Source of the DNA: Plantago ovata
Lineage: Eukaryota; Streptophyta; Magnoliopsida; Lamiales; Plantaginaceae
Assembly (NCBI GenBank): GCA_028274465.1
Contig: CM051455.1
Location: forward strand, 126,391,462-126,455,461
Reading direction: 5' to 3'
Length of the DNA stretch: 64,000 nt
The position numbers were made by a program, and so were the translations under genes. The notes below the pieces were generated by a model. It was not told the DNA's origin, ran no database searches, and saw only the letters and a list, made by a program, of their open reading frames with translations. This document shows positions 34,001 to 45,903 of the stretch, piece by piece; the first letter of the stretch is position 1, and each line of letters begins with the position of its first letter.

Positions 34001-36100
34001 ATTGAATACCTGGAAGACATAAAGTTGTCATTTAATGTACCTGTATGATTATTAACAACTATAAAACCAATCAAACGCTTGTCGTACTTAAAAACAAAAA
34101 CAAAAAAAGTAAAATAAAGGTCTACCCTTTGTAAAGGCACTCGTATGATCATTGGAAGTAAAGGCACCATCTCTAGTAGCCCACAAGTTTTTCCTGGCAG
34201 CAAAAATGCTTAGTCTGTTAAGCCGGTTAAATTTAGTGACAACTTTGTAACTCTCTGATGATTTCCCTACAAAATGAAAGAGTAAAAAACTTAGGATGCA
34301 AATATATAAGTATATAGTTACACACGGGCATGAATATAATATATAGATACATTTATTATTAGTTTAAAATAAACACTTGTATCATTGAAATTACCTCTAT
34401 TAGATGTGACACTCTTCAACCTATCAATACCACCTAAAATATCTCTTTTAACGCTCTCGATAATAACCGAATTTAGAATTTTTCTTTTGCACCGTCTTGC
34501 ATGGACACTACTCTGAGTGCTACTTTGTTGTAGAGGAGGTGGACCACCATGCATGTGTAGTCCTGCAAGTTAAAAGTAAGCTAATATTTTCAGAATAAAG
34601 GAAATATAAAAAATAATGCTTAAATCGATGCTAAATCATAATATTACCCGACGGAATCAAACTTGTCGGAGATAAATTGATCACACCGATAGGACGGACG
34701 TATGTAATGGGAGAATGCCATCCCATATAACTTGGAGACATCATTGTGTTGGGAGATCCATAATGGACATGATAAGCGGGCATCCCATTGTGTGAATATC
34801 CATACCCAAACGTCGGAGGGGACTTAAAGATAGGAACAAACGTATTGAATGGAGTAACTAAACAATTAAAACAAAAAAAAATTGTTAGAATGCATATAGG
34901 CAATATATATCGATGATGACTAAAATAAGTTGAGATAAGTCAATAATTAATGGCAATTACCATTTGTAACGTCACTAAGCGGAAGTGATGTACTGCCACG
35001 GCTAGTATTAACCCAGGACACAGTAGATGGTGAGTTTTGACTAACTTGGGCAGTGGAGTCTACAAATAAGAATATATATTTTAATTATATAATAGTAGGA
35101 TATCACTTTTAGTTTTATGTGTAGTATCAGGAAACAGACAAACTCATTTACTATGGCAACAATGCATCACAAACCATAACTAAGAGGTGATTAAAAACTA
35201 AAATGAGGAAAACAGAAATTCCAAAATAGTAAAAGGAAAAATAATTAATCAATCCTGCTCCGGGAGAAATAAACTCGTAGATACATATCTAACCTGTGGT
35301 GTCACGTGACGAAGCCGAGGGACGTATATCAACGGAACCAATCCTTGTCCGCTTGGAAGATGAAGCTCCGTTCCGTCCTGCCAAATGGGAAAAAGTTATT
35401 TATAACACATTAACAACTAATTTACTTTGTCAAATGAATACTTTCACGAATATGATTAATTATATTGTCATAGAATAAAAGACAAACCACTCACTATGTT
35501 ACATATTATTCCCATAGTTTCGCCCGGTTCAATAACATTTGTAATGTCTCCAAGCGGAGATCGTCCACTACCAGAAATAGTACTCACTATCGAACGCTTT
35601 GACGCGGATCGATGTTGGCGTCCTTGTGTTGTATCTACAGTTAACAAATAAATTTAATACTTTAGTAGTGATATATTTAATTAATGTACAATAAACAAAT
35701 ATTTAACACAACTACAGACAAATTATTTTACACGATTACAAAGTAACACACTATACATATGAACGGTACACATTGTTTTTCTTGTTTTAATTCTTCCCTC
35801 CAATTTAGTTTAATCGATGTTTTAGCCAAAACACATAAAGTAAATAGAATGATTACCCTATTTATTATAGTCAATTAAAAAGTTAAATAATACCACACCT
35901 AATAATATTAAAGTACGTATTAATAGTATAGCTAATGAACAAAAATATGTTAAAACGACAATTATATTATAAACATCCAAAAAATGCAAAATGACAATAT
36001 GAAATCGGAGGGAGTAAGTCGCATGCAATTTATATATAGAGGAATACTTGAGCTTGGTGGTTGCAACTCATTCCCGGATGGAGCATGGGGACTAAAAATA
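31035..36100 (-). pseudogene. Helitron Rep (HUH nuclease) gene, multi-exon
   Basis: Conserved Helitron_like_N and Rep blocks appear in order on the minus strand. 'CPFCGALLWFHEK' lies near 33655, 'YTYRLGGQNYHGMGSLL' near 33360, 'LYPGYLPMQYPLLFPYGEDG' near 32720, and 'QDTMAIYRNIGYPELFITFT' near 32310. The HUH motif 'LPHAHILLW' is at about 31960-31990, 'EYMVHGPCG' near 31840, 'TIKYLFKYINKG' near 31510, and 'CRYISACEAVWRILGYDI' near 31410. Upstream, short frames at about 34395-34563, 34650-34860, 34968-35060, 35296-35380 and 35495-35636 are separated by AT-rich introns with GT/AG ends and encode a low-complexity N-terminus. Near 31310 the frame shifts ('EGEHSMVFKDGDYIEDLVDK' is in another frame), and a few in-frame stops occur, for example before the 33453 segment. 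The catalytic helicase is missing. The protein would nick and transfer single-stranded Helitron DNA. Confidence 0.85.
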
Positions 36101-36289
36101 TCTAAATCCAACCAAAAAATAGTTAATTAGAGATTCTATTGAATTAAATATGAAAAAGAATCATTGTTACTAATTTCAATAGTAAATAATTAATTAGCGA
36201 TAATCTGGTGACATGCACCCAATGTTGATATAATTATATGACCAGAGGAAGAATCCTAATATAGTTGGTGTAATAGATTTGTTAACAAC

Positions 36290-36369
36290 AATTTAATTGT
36301 TTTCGTGGTAGAGAATGCATTCCATTATACACACAACCTAGGTTCAAATTCCATTATAATCACTTACTT

Positions 36370-36405
<36 letters not shown>
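36290..36405 (+). repeat. tRNA-like (SINE-like) module with poly-T tail
   Basis: Has an A-box-like CGTGGTAGAGAATGC, and 35 bases on a B-box-like GGTTCAAATTCC, followed after a short spacer by a run of about 35 T (36369-36405). This is the layout of tRNA-derived plant SINEs that end in T. The cloverleaf is not intact. It lies in the Helitron 5' leader. Confidence 0.45.
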
Positions 36406-36406
<1 letters not shown>

Positions 36407-36410
36407 TTTT

Positions 36411-36710
36411 TGTGGCATGGCCGAAGTCAGTCATCCTAATTAGTATAATTCGAAGTAGTATGTAGCTATTTTTGTGAAACATAAGGTGTTGATCGATCAA
36501 TCTAAAAATAACAACTATAACTTAATGTAGTCATTAAGTTAAAGTATAAATCATTTTTTTATTTAGCGGCATGGCCACACTTAGCCATCCTGGTTAGTAT
36601 AATAGCATGTAGCTATGTTTGTGAAACATAGGGTGTTGATCGATCAATTTAAAAATAACAGCTATAACTTAATGTAGCTATGAAGTTAAAACTATAAATC
36701 TTAACGACAA
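36411..36710 (+). repeat. Two-copy ~150-bp direct repeat
   Basis: The stretch from GGCATGGCC through GTGAAACATA, GTGTTGATCGATCAAT and TAACTTAATGTAG to AACTATAAATC is present at about 36411-36555 and again at about 36565-36705, with roughly 10-15% differences. It is non-coding and sits in the Helitron leader. Confidence 0.8.
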
Positions 36711-37611
36711 ATATACTAAAACCCACCAAAATAGCAAAGGGTGTTGATCCATCGTTACAATTTAATTTTTTTCTTATGCTCATATTGAACAACTGGACAT
36801 ATGCTCACGTTGCTTAAGTCATAATATTCGAGATTTATAAGCACAATAGCATAAAATTTACAAAAACAAACAAAACAAAATATGGATGTTCATATAAATA
36901 TTTTCAAACTATATATATAATACAAAACAACTTAGATGTAAGACGAATATAAAAAAAAAAAGAATCAAACTTGACGGAATGCATAAAAAAGATCTTCGTT
37001 TTGAAGCATTCTTCTAGTCATGAAAATCGTACATACAGTCTTGGCAACATATGTTTAAGCGTTCGTCGGGGATTGGAACCTTATGAATCTTGAAAAAGTC
37101 CCACGATTTTCATAAACATTCACTAAATATCCATAGTTGATATCAAACAGTATACAACAAAGATGAATCCTCCATCATACGCCTCGACGTTCAGTATAAA
37201 ACGTGTTCAAAATCATTGGGGGTCGTATAACATGTTCTTCTCTAAAAGTGGAATCGGGAATCATGATGATGAGAGTGAAAGTAGAGACGGAGGCAGTGCC
37301 ACAGTGGAGAAACAACCTTCGATTTGATCTCATTTTATACACGTAATGGCATGGTATTTTATAAAATTTAATGCGGCCGTTTCTTTTTTTCCGCCCTGCA
37401 TTTATGTCTGAGTCAACAAACATAATTACAATCATAAATGTAATAAAACCGGTGTATTAAAAATGGATTAAATAAAATTCGTACGTTTCATTGGTGTCAA
37501 TTAATGCTCATTAATTAATGTTGTTGACCGCGTAACATATGCGGTTTACTCGGTATGTAACTTTATATTGACACTATTATTTGGTTTAACAAATTTGTTG
37601 ACAAAAATTCA

Positions 37612-37688
37612 CTTGTCCCAGTGGTACGAAAATCATTTCACCACACACATGACTCGGGTTCGAATCCCACCATTGGCGATTTTTTTTA
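37612..37688 (+). repeat. tRNA-like module with B box and T run
   Basis: CAGTGGTACGA (A-box-like) and CGGGTTCGAATCCCACC (a strong B box) are 40 bases apart, and a T run follows. It resembles a degenerate tRNA or the head of a SINE and lies 150 bp inside the Helitron 5' terminus. No full cloverleaf folds. Confidence 0.45.
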
Positions 37689-37833
37689 ATTGAGTGGCTA
37701 TTCTAGCATGCTGACGTGGACAAACTTACCTTGTATAAATCAGTCTTTGGAATACTACGTCGCCACGTAGGAAAGAGGGCATTGAGCATCAATGTGGTGG
37801 AGAATAGTCATCCAGTTTTATATAATAGTAGGA

Positions 37834-39011
37834 TAGGATTGTTTATCAAGTAGGCGTCCAATTTGAGAAAGGACATCCAACGTTGACTTTGTCTTATTAA
37901 CGTGTTATTGTCTTCTATCGAGGTGAGGTTTCGGCATCAGACCCCGAGGAAACTTGTGTCTTTCTTGTCCTACAATTCCCCATCACTCACATGGTCATAT
38001 CATATATCATTCATCTCATTCGATCATTTACGTTATTTCTTTACCGATTATGAGGATTGATACTACCGGCTAGTATGATCATGGATTATTATCGGTTACT
38101 ATCGACTAATCACTATTAGTTACTACAGTGGATTAATTTTGTCACTAGCGTGGAACGCTATCGGTTGTTATCGTTGTTTATTATCGGTTACTATCGGGTT
38201 CGATCTGGGCCCGAGATAGAAACGGTTGGTAGTCGGGCAGACTGGACCTATGGTGTATGTCACCAAGTACTGATCCCACCATTCAGACATTGAGTGTAGT
38301 CGGAGGTTGGCTGCTCGACACGATCTGAATCGTCATGCATCCGGATATGCTATTTAATCGTTACGAGAGACGCCTCCATCGGGAGCAATAAGGTTGTTTG
38401 TAACTACCGGGAAGGTTTATGGTTGGTATCTGTATTGGTCTATCTACATCGGCCTATCTATATTAGTCTATCAACATCGGTTTATCTATATATGAACAAT
38501 CTTATTATCTCTCTTGAACCCATACACTATTCTGCATTTACATGCATCGGTCCATCTATATTATATAACTTAATAGTTGCATACTTATCCTCTCTATGTC
38601 CTTTGTGACTTACCCTCTTTTGCCTTTTGTTCTGTTTCCTCAGATGTCACTGTTGTGCAGTTCGTAGATATATATATTGGACGCTTCCATCAGGAGGGCT
38701 TTATTTTGGAGATGTCTAGATCTATGACTAGCTAAGTGATGGATTTGTCTATGTTTAGAGAAGGGGATGAAAGTAGAGATCGTTGTTGTTAAACGACCAA
38801 GGTTGTCATCTTGGAGATAGTTGAGCTATCTAGCTCTTTGTTATTATATGGAGATTTCTGTATTGGATTGTTCAGTGTGGTTCATGTTGGTTTTAAAATA
38901 TTATTTTGAATTTTTCAACCGGCTCTATTTTCGTGTCCCGAAATTAAAAATTATTTTCTCAATCTTTGGAGTGGCGGCCGCTCTGTAGTGTGCTCGAGGC
39001 GGGGCGCCACA
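37834..39011 (+). repeat. Probable LTR remnant (Ty3-like end)
   Basis: The region ends GGGGCGCCACA at 39011, the usual LTR tip of many chromovirus-type Ty3 elements. It carries clustered simple words (ATCGGTTACTATC, ATCGGTCTATCTATAT) at 38080-38560. No matching TGTGGCGCCCC start and no primer site or coding sequence were found, so it is a truncated LTR or solo LTR. Its left side meets the Helitron terminus. Confidence 0.4.
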
Positions 39012-39571
39012 TAATTAGAGAAGGTTACACATGCTACATGTTTTATAGCTTGTTGTGAAGAGTATTGCACAAGATTTGTAATGATATATGACATTTGAGT
39101 AAACCAATTAATTCTCAGTGTTAATGATAAATCGACTCAAAGTGGTGTGGTTGGGACTACTTTGTCCCACGTAGGGACTTTTGCCCCACATGGAAAAGGA
39201 TTGAAAAGTTTTACTAGCTTATATATGTCCATGTAAACACTTGTGCTTGTGTTTCTAGTATGTTCGAAAAATCGCGGGCATGTGGGGGTGCAAATCTTTG
39301 GTCGCGATGTGTGCACGAGCTAGTGTGACGCACATGAGGCGCAAATTCCGGACTGAATTAGGCATAACGTGGCTAGTTCGCGTGAGGTACTCCAAAATTA
39401 ATTATGAGATGCCTCCTTCTCTTGTTCTAGTTTTTTGGTTTGCATACTTTTTATAGTGAGTTTATTTACAAGTTCTCATTATTACTATTTGTTTTTGCTT
39501 ATTTTTTTAATCATTTGCATGTAAAATTGTAACAAAAAATAACCGTTTATCATAGAAATGTGTAAATTTAA
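39012..39571. other. Non-coding stretch
   Basis: AT-rich, with a CTTTGTCCCACGTAGGGACT inverted word near 39160-39180. No gene or assignable repeat. Confidence 0.4.
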
Positions 39572-42500
39572 GGATCCTTAGTCGGTACCTGCAGATAATG
39601 CTATGCTCAATGTTGAGTCTGATGTTGACACAACAGTGCAGTCAACACCAACTCAAAAATCAAGCAAACAGAGTATACTAATAGGCAGCGGAATAAGTAA
39701 ATGACACGGAGATTCTTTTCTCGTGGGTATATATTCGATACCTAAGAGCAAAAAATCTACTAATTAAGTAGAAAATAAATACTATGTTTGATCTTTCATA
39801 GATGATATCTCAAACTGAAAACTACTAAGTGAATTGACTACAATGTCTTGTAATCTACTCTAGCTAATTCTAAAAACAATTAAGCTAATTTCAACTCAAG
39901 CAAATAACTAGAATAAAACTTAGTATAAATCTCGAAACCTACAAGCTACGTATGATAAACTCCTTACTGGTTTTCTTGCGTGTGAGCTGTGTAGATTTCT
40001 TCAAGTCATCATACCTTTATATAGAGTTTTCGAACAGATACATAATTTAAGGAATGAATCCTAAAGCCTTCATAATTTTGTTGTATGAATAGACTTTGAA
40101 CAAAGTAAATATTATTTTCTTTCTTTCTTGTTTAACAAGGTTAAGAACCCTAAGACCAAGTAACTAGGTCTCACGCTCTTATAGATCTTCCTTTAATAAA
40201 CTTCTTCATGTCCAAGTAATTCAGTCTTCCAATCAACCATGGTCTTCAATGTTCAAGTGCTTAGCCGCCCTTGTCACTCTCGCCTTATACCATAAGATTC
40301 CAACTCCAACCTGATTCCCTTACTTCTACCTTATCTACTCAGTTTTCATTTTATATCTACACATACACAATTTAACCAAAAATGTGGAGCAAAGACAAAA
40401 TCGAATAATCCAATATATATATATAAATACATGTAAAGTGAACAAAGACAAAATCGAATGATCCAATATATATAAATATATGTAAAGTGGATTGATCAAT
40501 GTTGAGTACAATGTTGCCATAACATTACATTCAACATTGCAATTCAGTTACAATTTCAATCTCCCCCTTTGTTCTTTCTTTGCAAAACCTGTGCTAGAAA
40601 TTTAATTAGTTCAAAAAGCAATGGTCTCCCCCTGAATTAGTCAAGACCAGATAAGATTTACAATAGAAGTTATATAAACAAGTATAACAAGTACATAGAC
40701 TAAATAAAGTCAGAATCAAAGTAGTACATGTCATAATTACAAATAAAAGTTCCAGAAATCAAATTTCAAATATAAATTTTCAGCTTATCTCCCCCTTTTG
40801 TGACAAAAGGAGGAAATCAGCTCCTGCGGGACTTAGTTGCTCCACCAACTTGTTCTTTTCGGACACCTTGGTTGCAATCTCCTTCTTGAGGCTAAGAATC
40901 AACAATACAAACCTTGTATTCAGCCTCTGAGAGGTCAGAAGGTCTTGAAAATTCAGCAGACAAAGATGCTCCTTCCAGATCTTTCAATGTTGAGTCAACA
41001 TTGTCTTCAACATTAACCTCAACATCATCTGCTGCAGCCTGACCTCAGACATCTAATCTACCATCATCCAACATACGTGTTGTTTTTCTACGTCCCCTTA
41101 TTCTTTCATGAGAGATGTATTTCAAAGGAAAATCATTGAATTTTGATCCACTCAACAATTGTTGAAGAATTGTTACCTTTCCATCCTCAACAACTATTCC
41201 ATTTTCTTTATGGCCCCCCAGACCTTGCAATTCTAGTACCTTAGTGATCAATGAAGGAAATATCAAGCATCCAACATCGCCTCTCTCCATAAACTTGGAA
41301 AAATGAGCAAACATCCTTTTTTTCAATGTTCACAAGCAGCCCTAGTTTCAATTTGTACAACATCGTAACATTTTCTCTAGTAACTAGGATGCATTCCGAG
41401 ATGGTAGCCAGTTTGATGGAAAGAATTGATTCAAGATGGATACAAGATATGTTAACTTAATTAGAACTTGTCGTCCCTTATCCCAACTTTTCACCACACC
41501 ATGAGTTAGTTCTTGAACAATTTTATCATATGAAATGAACTCATCATTCTCTTCCACATTCAATGTTCCCAAGACTTCATTTATCACCACTGGATTGAAT
41601 CATACACATAACCTCTTGGACAGATTTAAAATATATTTCTCTGATTAACTTAGGAGAGTATCCAACCAAACCTAGACTCTAGAAACTTATCCACACCATG
41701 ACTCTTGAAAACATCCCAATTTAAATTCTTTTTATCTCCAATTGCTCTACGCTCAAATTAACTCCAATTATTACAATTTCTCTTAGAGAAGAAGACACCA
41801 TCACTAAAATCACCTTCAAAATCAGAAAGAGTTGGAGTTATAGCAGGACATACCTCATTGTCACTGAACAAATTATGATCAATGTCATCATCAATGAAAT
41901 CATCTCCAGAGGCATAGTTACATTCAAAGGCCTAGATGTCTGAGTCTGCAGAGTCATCATCACTTCTTTTAAATCCTCGCCCTCAACTTGATCATCCAAA
42001 ACAGAGCCAATAGTCTCTATGTCAAATAGCTCAACATCCCTGTCAACATCCTTAGCAACATTCCTGTCAACATCTATCTCAAAACATTCACCAACAATCA
42101 GGTCAACTTTTCCATCATCAAGATCAGCAATCTCTTATAATTTCTCTTCGTCATTAACAACTTCTTTCTCAAGTGTCTCCCCCTAAGTTTGACCACCAAC
42201 ATGAGAGTTTGCAATTTGATCCAAAGGCTCTGTATTTTCAACGATTTCATTAATATGAGAAGTTTCACGAACATATTGGGTTACCTGGATGTTGTCATCA
42301 TCGTTGACATCAATGTTCCCCTTTGTCTCCCTATTGAGTTCCTTTAATCCTTCAATAGCAAGCTTCTCAATACCAACTTCATCACTATTCCATGTTTCTC
42401 CCTCAATTTTATAAACCCTATGTTTTTGGGGTTTTTTCGAGATTTCTTCTTTCTTCGATTTTTCACTTGAATGCTTCCTTTTCCTTTCACTAATTGGATA

Positions 42501-42760
42501 TGAATGAACTTTGTTGTCACCTTGAGCAATTAAAGTAATGCGCAACTCTTCTTGATCAGGTTGAATAGAAACATTGATTGCTCATAATTTTGTTTATAGG
42601 ATCATCATTCTTGGATTTGATCGAAGATTTTGGAGTTGGTGGACGTGAGGCAGAGAACCTGGGTTTCGATCGAATCTTTTTGGTCGACTTTGTTGTAGAT
42701 TTGGAGATTTACTGTAGCTTTGGAGGTTGCTAGTGAAAATGATGAATTTGTGGGTGTATG
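39572..42760 (-). mobile_element. Sirevirus-type Copia fossil, 3' half
   Basis: On the minus strand there is a non-coding region with two GGGGGAGA purine tracts (near 40560-40571 and 40787-40800), the second ending in AAAGGGGGAGATTG directly before LTR-like sequence. That pair is diagnostic of the Sirevirus 3' end. The words TCAACATTG and CAATGTTGA recur throughout, as in this lineage. Upstream (41000-42660) are remains of the extra 3' coding region, including the 'putative plant transposon' type stretch 'VLELQGLGG' and 'VTILQQLLSGSKFNDFPL'. Gag and pol are missing. The piece is heavily broken and old. The LTR part is about 39572-40557, left end approximate. Confidence 0.65.
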
Positions 42761-45112
42761 TGTCAGAATTGTGGTGTTATGACAAGTGTTATCTAAACAC
42801 TGTGTTATGATAACAACACCTCTCTATTATGATAAAACGGTGTATAACACATCGGCACAGTTCTTCAAATATGTATTTAGTTTTGCTTTTTCTTAATTAA
42901 CATAATTGGTTTCACGTTTTTTAGGTGCAGATCTAGGAGCTTTAAGAGTCAAGTCGAAGGAAGGAAAGAATATAAGAAGAGTTTGGAAACTAAAGGAGAT
43001 CTTTTAAGAGTTATCAAGACAAGGAAAATATCAAAGTTAGAAGATATATCAGAAAATATGGTGATAACCTCTCAATCATCAGAAGATCCTACGAGACGCG
43101 TTTTGCCAAGTAAAAGAGATTCTCAAGACTCTTCACAATATGAGTAAAAAGTCGACTTCACGACTACGGAAAAATTGGGAGTTTTAGAATAGTGTCAATT
43201 TGGAAACTTTCTGTAGTTATTTCATAAGCTTTAGAGTTTAACCTTTTTTTGAAACGAGTTCTCAGTTTTTAGGGACTTGTCTAAGATTTTACGTTGCTTA
43301 TGTTTGCTAGAAAGGTTAGGGAAATTACTTATTCTATGATTCAATCTTTCTAGTGATTATGCCATAGTGCATCAATCGAGCAATAGAAATATTGCTTGAG
43401 AATATATTCTTTTGAGTGTTTCTTTTGTTTCTGTTGTTTATTGTTTATACTCAGATTTAGTTTAGTTTATAGTGGTGTTAAGATACGTCTTACCATAGCA
43501 CTTAACTAAATACAACGATATTCATTTAGTATAAGTTCAAGTTAGATCCTTACTTTCAGTGGGACGACAAGTGGCTTACGAAATTTGGTGATTTATATAC
43601 AAGATTCTTTTTAGTTTGGAATGTATCAGGGGTTTGTGTGTGGCTTACTATTGCAAATAGAATCCCTGCAGATATATAACTGTATACAATCTTGCATGTA
43701 ACTATTAGATAAGGATTAGTATAATCTGGAAACATGCATGCATGATACATACAACTCGGAAAAGTTATCAAAAAAATAAAAATGGTGACAAAAAAAAAAA
43801 AAAAAAGAACAATAAAAATCAGCCAACAGCCGTTCTACCTCTTAAGCCCAAACATACTCTTAAGAACCGATCAAACCATTTGAAACTTAAAACATACTTA
43901 GAAGATAAAAACAAGCAGTCAAAGTTGGAGTTTACAGGGAATGTTGTGTCAATATTGAACTCAACTTCAAGATCAGAGTCCAGTTCTTAACACAAGTTCA
44001 AACACAAAACAATTTTAGCACAAAATGGAGTAGGTGTAGGCTTTGCTTAAATTTCACTTTGTGAAACCCAAAGAATTCCTAAGTTATTTAAACTCCACGA
44101 CAGTGTATGAAGCCCAAAGATTATTAACTTGAGCTTTGTTTAAACCCCACATTTTGTGAGGCCAAAAGATTCTTATGCTCTATCAGGCTTTGTTTAAACC
44201 CCACAATTGTTTGTTTTTAGGACTGAACTTAATAGTGCAAAGTTCATCCTGAGGTCAGGTTCTGCAAGATACACATTAGTACTCGAAAAACGATTTTTCA
44301 AGTAATGTTGAATTTTATGCCAGAAAGAGAACTAATTTTCTAGATATCAAGCTCAATAAAGAGACAACCAACCAAAGACTAGAAAGAGTGTTCACAAACA
44401 CAAAAGAAAGGTGCCCTACGTTCTATTAGATTAAAAGAATATACAACCACAAAGACACACAACCACTCTTTTACTATGCCAATGTTGCCAGTAGTGTTGA
44501 CACACATTGACCTTAACATTGATTTAAGGAAGACAAACACCGAGAAAACTCTCTCTTAGACTAAGGAATCTCTCGCAGTTTAATGATAATGAAAACAAGC
44601 TTGCAAGTAGATTTTCAGTATTATTCTTGCTATATCTATCTTATGAAATGTGATCATATCCTTCAGATATGCTTCTTTAGCAACAACTCCTTAGATCTAG
44701 CCAAGTGAGCTCAAATAGCAAAAAATATCTAACGAGGTCCAATTCAAGTCCAAAGAAGTCATACTCAATCGAGTTTGAACTCGAGTTCGAGCCCATATGA
44801 TACTGCTAAACGAATCGAGCCTTGTCAAAGCTCAAGTCGACTCGACTCATTTGGAGGCCTACCTAAATGGTTACTTACTCCGTTTAAATGGTATTTTGAC
44901 CAAATAAAATGTATACTTGAATACTTGACCCAACTAGGCCTATAAACGGAACGTGGCCCAAATTAATTGACCAAATAAAATGTGTACTTGAATTACAATT
45001 TCACGGTACGTAGATCTTGGCCCAAATTAATTGGTCAAATGAAAAATGTGAATAACATTATAATGTTACAGGATAAGAACCCTAATTTGATGTTTGGAAT
45101 CAAATAAAATCA
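42761..45112. other. Repeat-derived non-coding region
   Basis: No gene recognised. 42900-43560 resembles a degenerate LTR end in its order of words (CTTTCTAGTGATTATGCC, then CTTACTTTCAGTGGGACGA). 43740-44720 read on the minus strand resembles a Sirevirus LTR (AACACTACTGGCAACATTGG, GAGAGAGTTTTCTCGGTG), but is not the partner of the LTR at 39572. An A run lies at 43788-43806. Confidence 0.45.
44034..44216. repeat. Degenerate ~50-bp tandem repeat
   Basis: The phrase GCTTTGTTTAAACCCCAC...GTGAGGCCxAAAGATT recurs about three and a half times with many changes (44034, 44090, 44143, 44194). It lies in Sirevirus-like sequence, where tandem repeats near the ends are usual. Confidence 0.7.
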
Positions 45113-45427
45113 TCATAGACTAAGGAAAGCATCTTGAATGAAAGTGTGCACCTCAGAGGAGTTGAGAGCAATGTAACAATAAATCAACTCGTCCATCTGT
45201 TTCCAGTCTCTAACTCCCACATTCTCGATCACCTCAACGATCGATTCTCTGATTTCAATAAACGGATTGGTCGAATACTTGACCGCACAGATGCAATCTT
45301 GAAACTGTTGGGAAACATCGGCAGGCAGCTTGGCTGAGAAGCTCACGAGTCTTGAACCTCTGGTATGTATGTACTTAGGTTTCTTGGCTTTGACATTGGT
45401 TCTGGTTTGTTGATTTTGAATGTCCAT
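45113..45427 (-). CDS. OVATE family protein (small)
   Basis: A single intact exon of 104 codons. Residues about 45-104 form a full OVATE domain: 'AVKYSTNPFIEIRESIVEVI', 'DWKQMDELIYCYIALNSSEV' and the end 'FIQDAFLSL'. The N-terminal 40 residues are basic and carry no other domain. OVATE proteins act as transcriptional co-repressors, mainly with TALE homeodomain and TRM partners, and affect organ shape; this length fits the short members of the family. The ATG at 45427 is the only one in frame upstream of the domain, and a TATA element lies about 57 bases upstream. Intact frame and promoter suggest a working host gene. Which OFP member it is cannot be decided here. Confidence 0.9.
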   Translation of the reverse strand: MDIQNQQTRTNVKAKKPKYIHTRGSRLVSFSAKLPADVSQQFQDCICAVKYSTNPFIEIRESIVEVIENVGVRDWKQMDELIYCYIALNSSEVHTFIQDAFLSL

Positions 45428-45480
45428 TTGGAAGATGAATGTTTCTAGCTAGATGGTCTTAATTTAGACATTATGGCTTA

Positions 45481-45490
45481 GATTATATAG
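45481..45490 (-). promoter_or_regulatory. TATA box of the OVATE-family gene
   Basis: CTATATAATC on the minus strand, about 55-63 bases upstream of the ATG at 45427, a usual distance for a plant gene with a short leader. Confidence 0.6.
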
Positions 45491-45903
45491 GAAGTGTTGA
45501 TAAGGAAGCGTCAGGAGGAGTCAGGAAAGGACATGTTCATGTTACAGGTGTGGGATGTGGCTCCATGGCGCGGTCCCGTGGGATGTCTTTAACTCTTTAT
45601 AATAGTACGTTTAAGAACATTTAATATTGCTTGTCCTCATTGACAAATGAGTATATGGTCACCACGTTCCTGTGGACCATTCTATTGCTTAATCTTGCCA
45701 AAAGTTTGCGATACGTATCTCTATTTATGGAAACTTAGAAACAAAATCACCCGCTGATAGAGTCAAGATGAGGTAAGTCCAGTAAATAAACATTTAACTA
45801 AAGAGCTTGCCGACAAATTGAGCATGATATATACACCAATGGTAAGCATTTATTATAGTATTATAGTAACCGCACTCTAACTTGGACGTAAGTTCAGAAA
45901 AAT

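Larger units (their letters stand above)
29638..37833 (-). mobile_element. Helitron, 5' part, truncated at its helicase
   Basis: On the minus strand the element starts at 37833 with TCCTACTATTATATAAAA, preceded by A. This is the TC start and A/T insertion site expected of Helitrons. A long 5' leader (about 36100-37833) precedes a multi-exon Rep gene (31035-36100). The helicase part is cut off by the old Ty3 LTR at 29637, and the rest, with the CTRR 3' end and its hairpin, was not found to the left. It also carries a solo LTR. It is a plain DNA rolling-circle transposon, no longer functional. Confidence 0.75.

Noticed and set aside
36369-36405. Poly-T run as a possible gap filler or vector tail
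   Set aside because: It ends a tRNA-like module inside native Helitron DNA.
38969-38990. GCGGCCGC-containing stretch as a possible cloning linker
   Set aside because: It continues smoothly into an LTR-like end and lacks any vector sequence.
42183-42545. Charged minus-strand frame as a host gene
   Set aside because: It lies in the decayed 3' coding region of the Sirevirus fossil.
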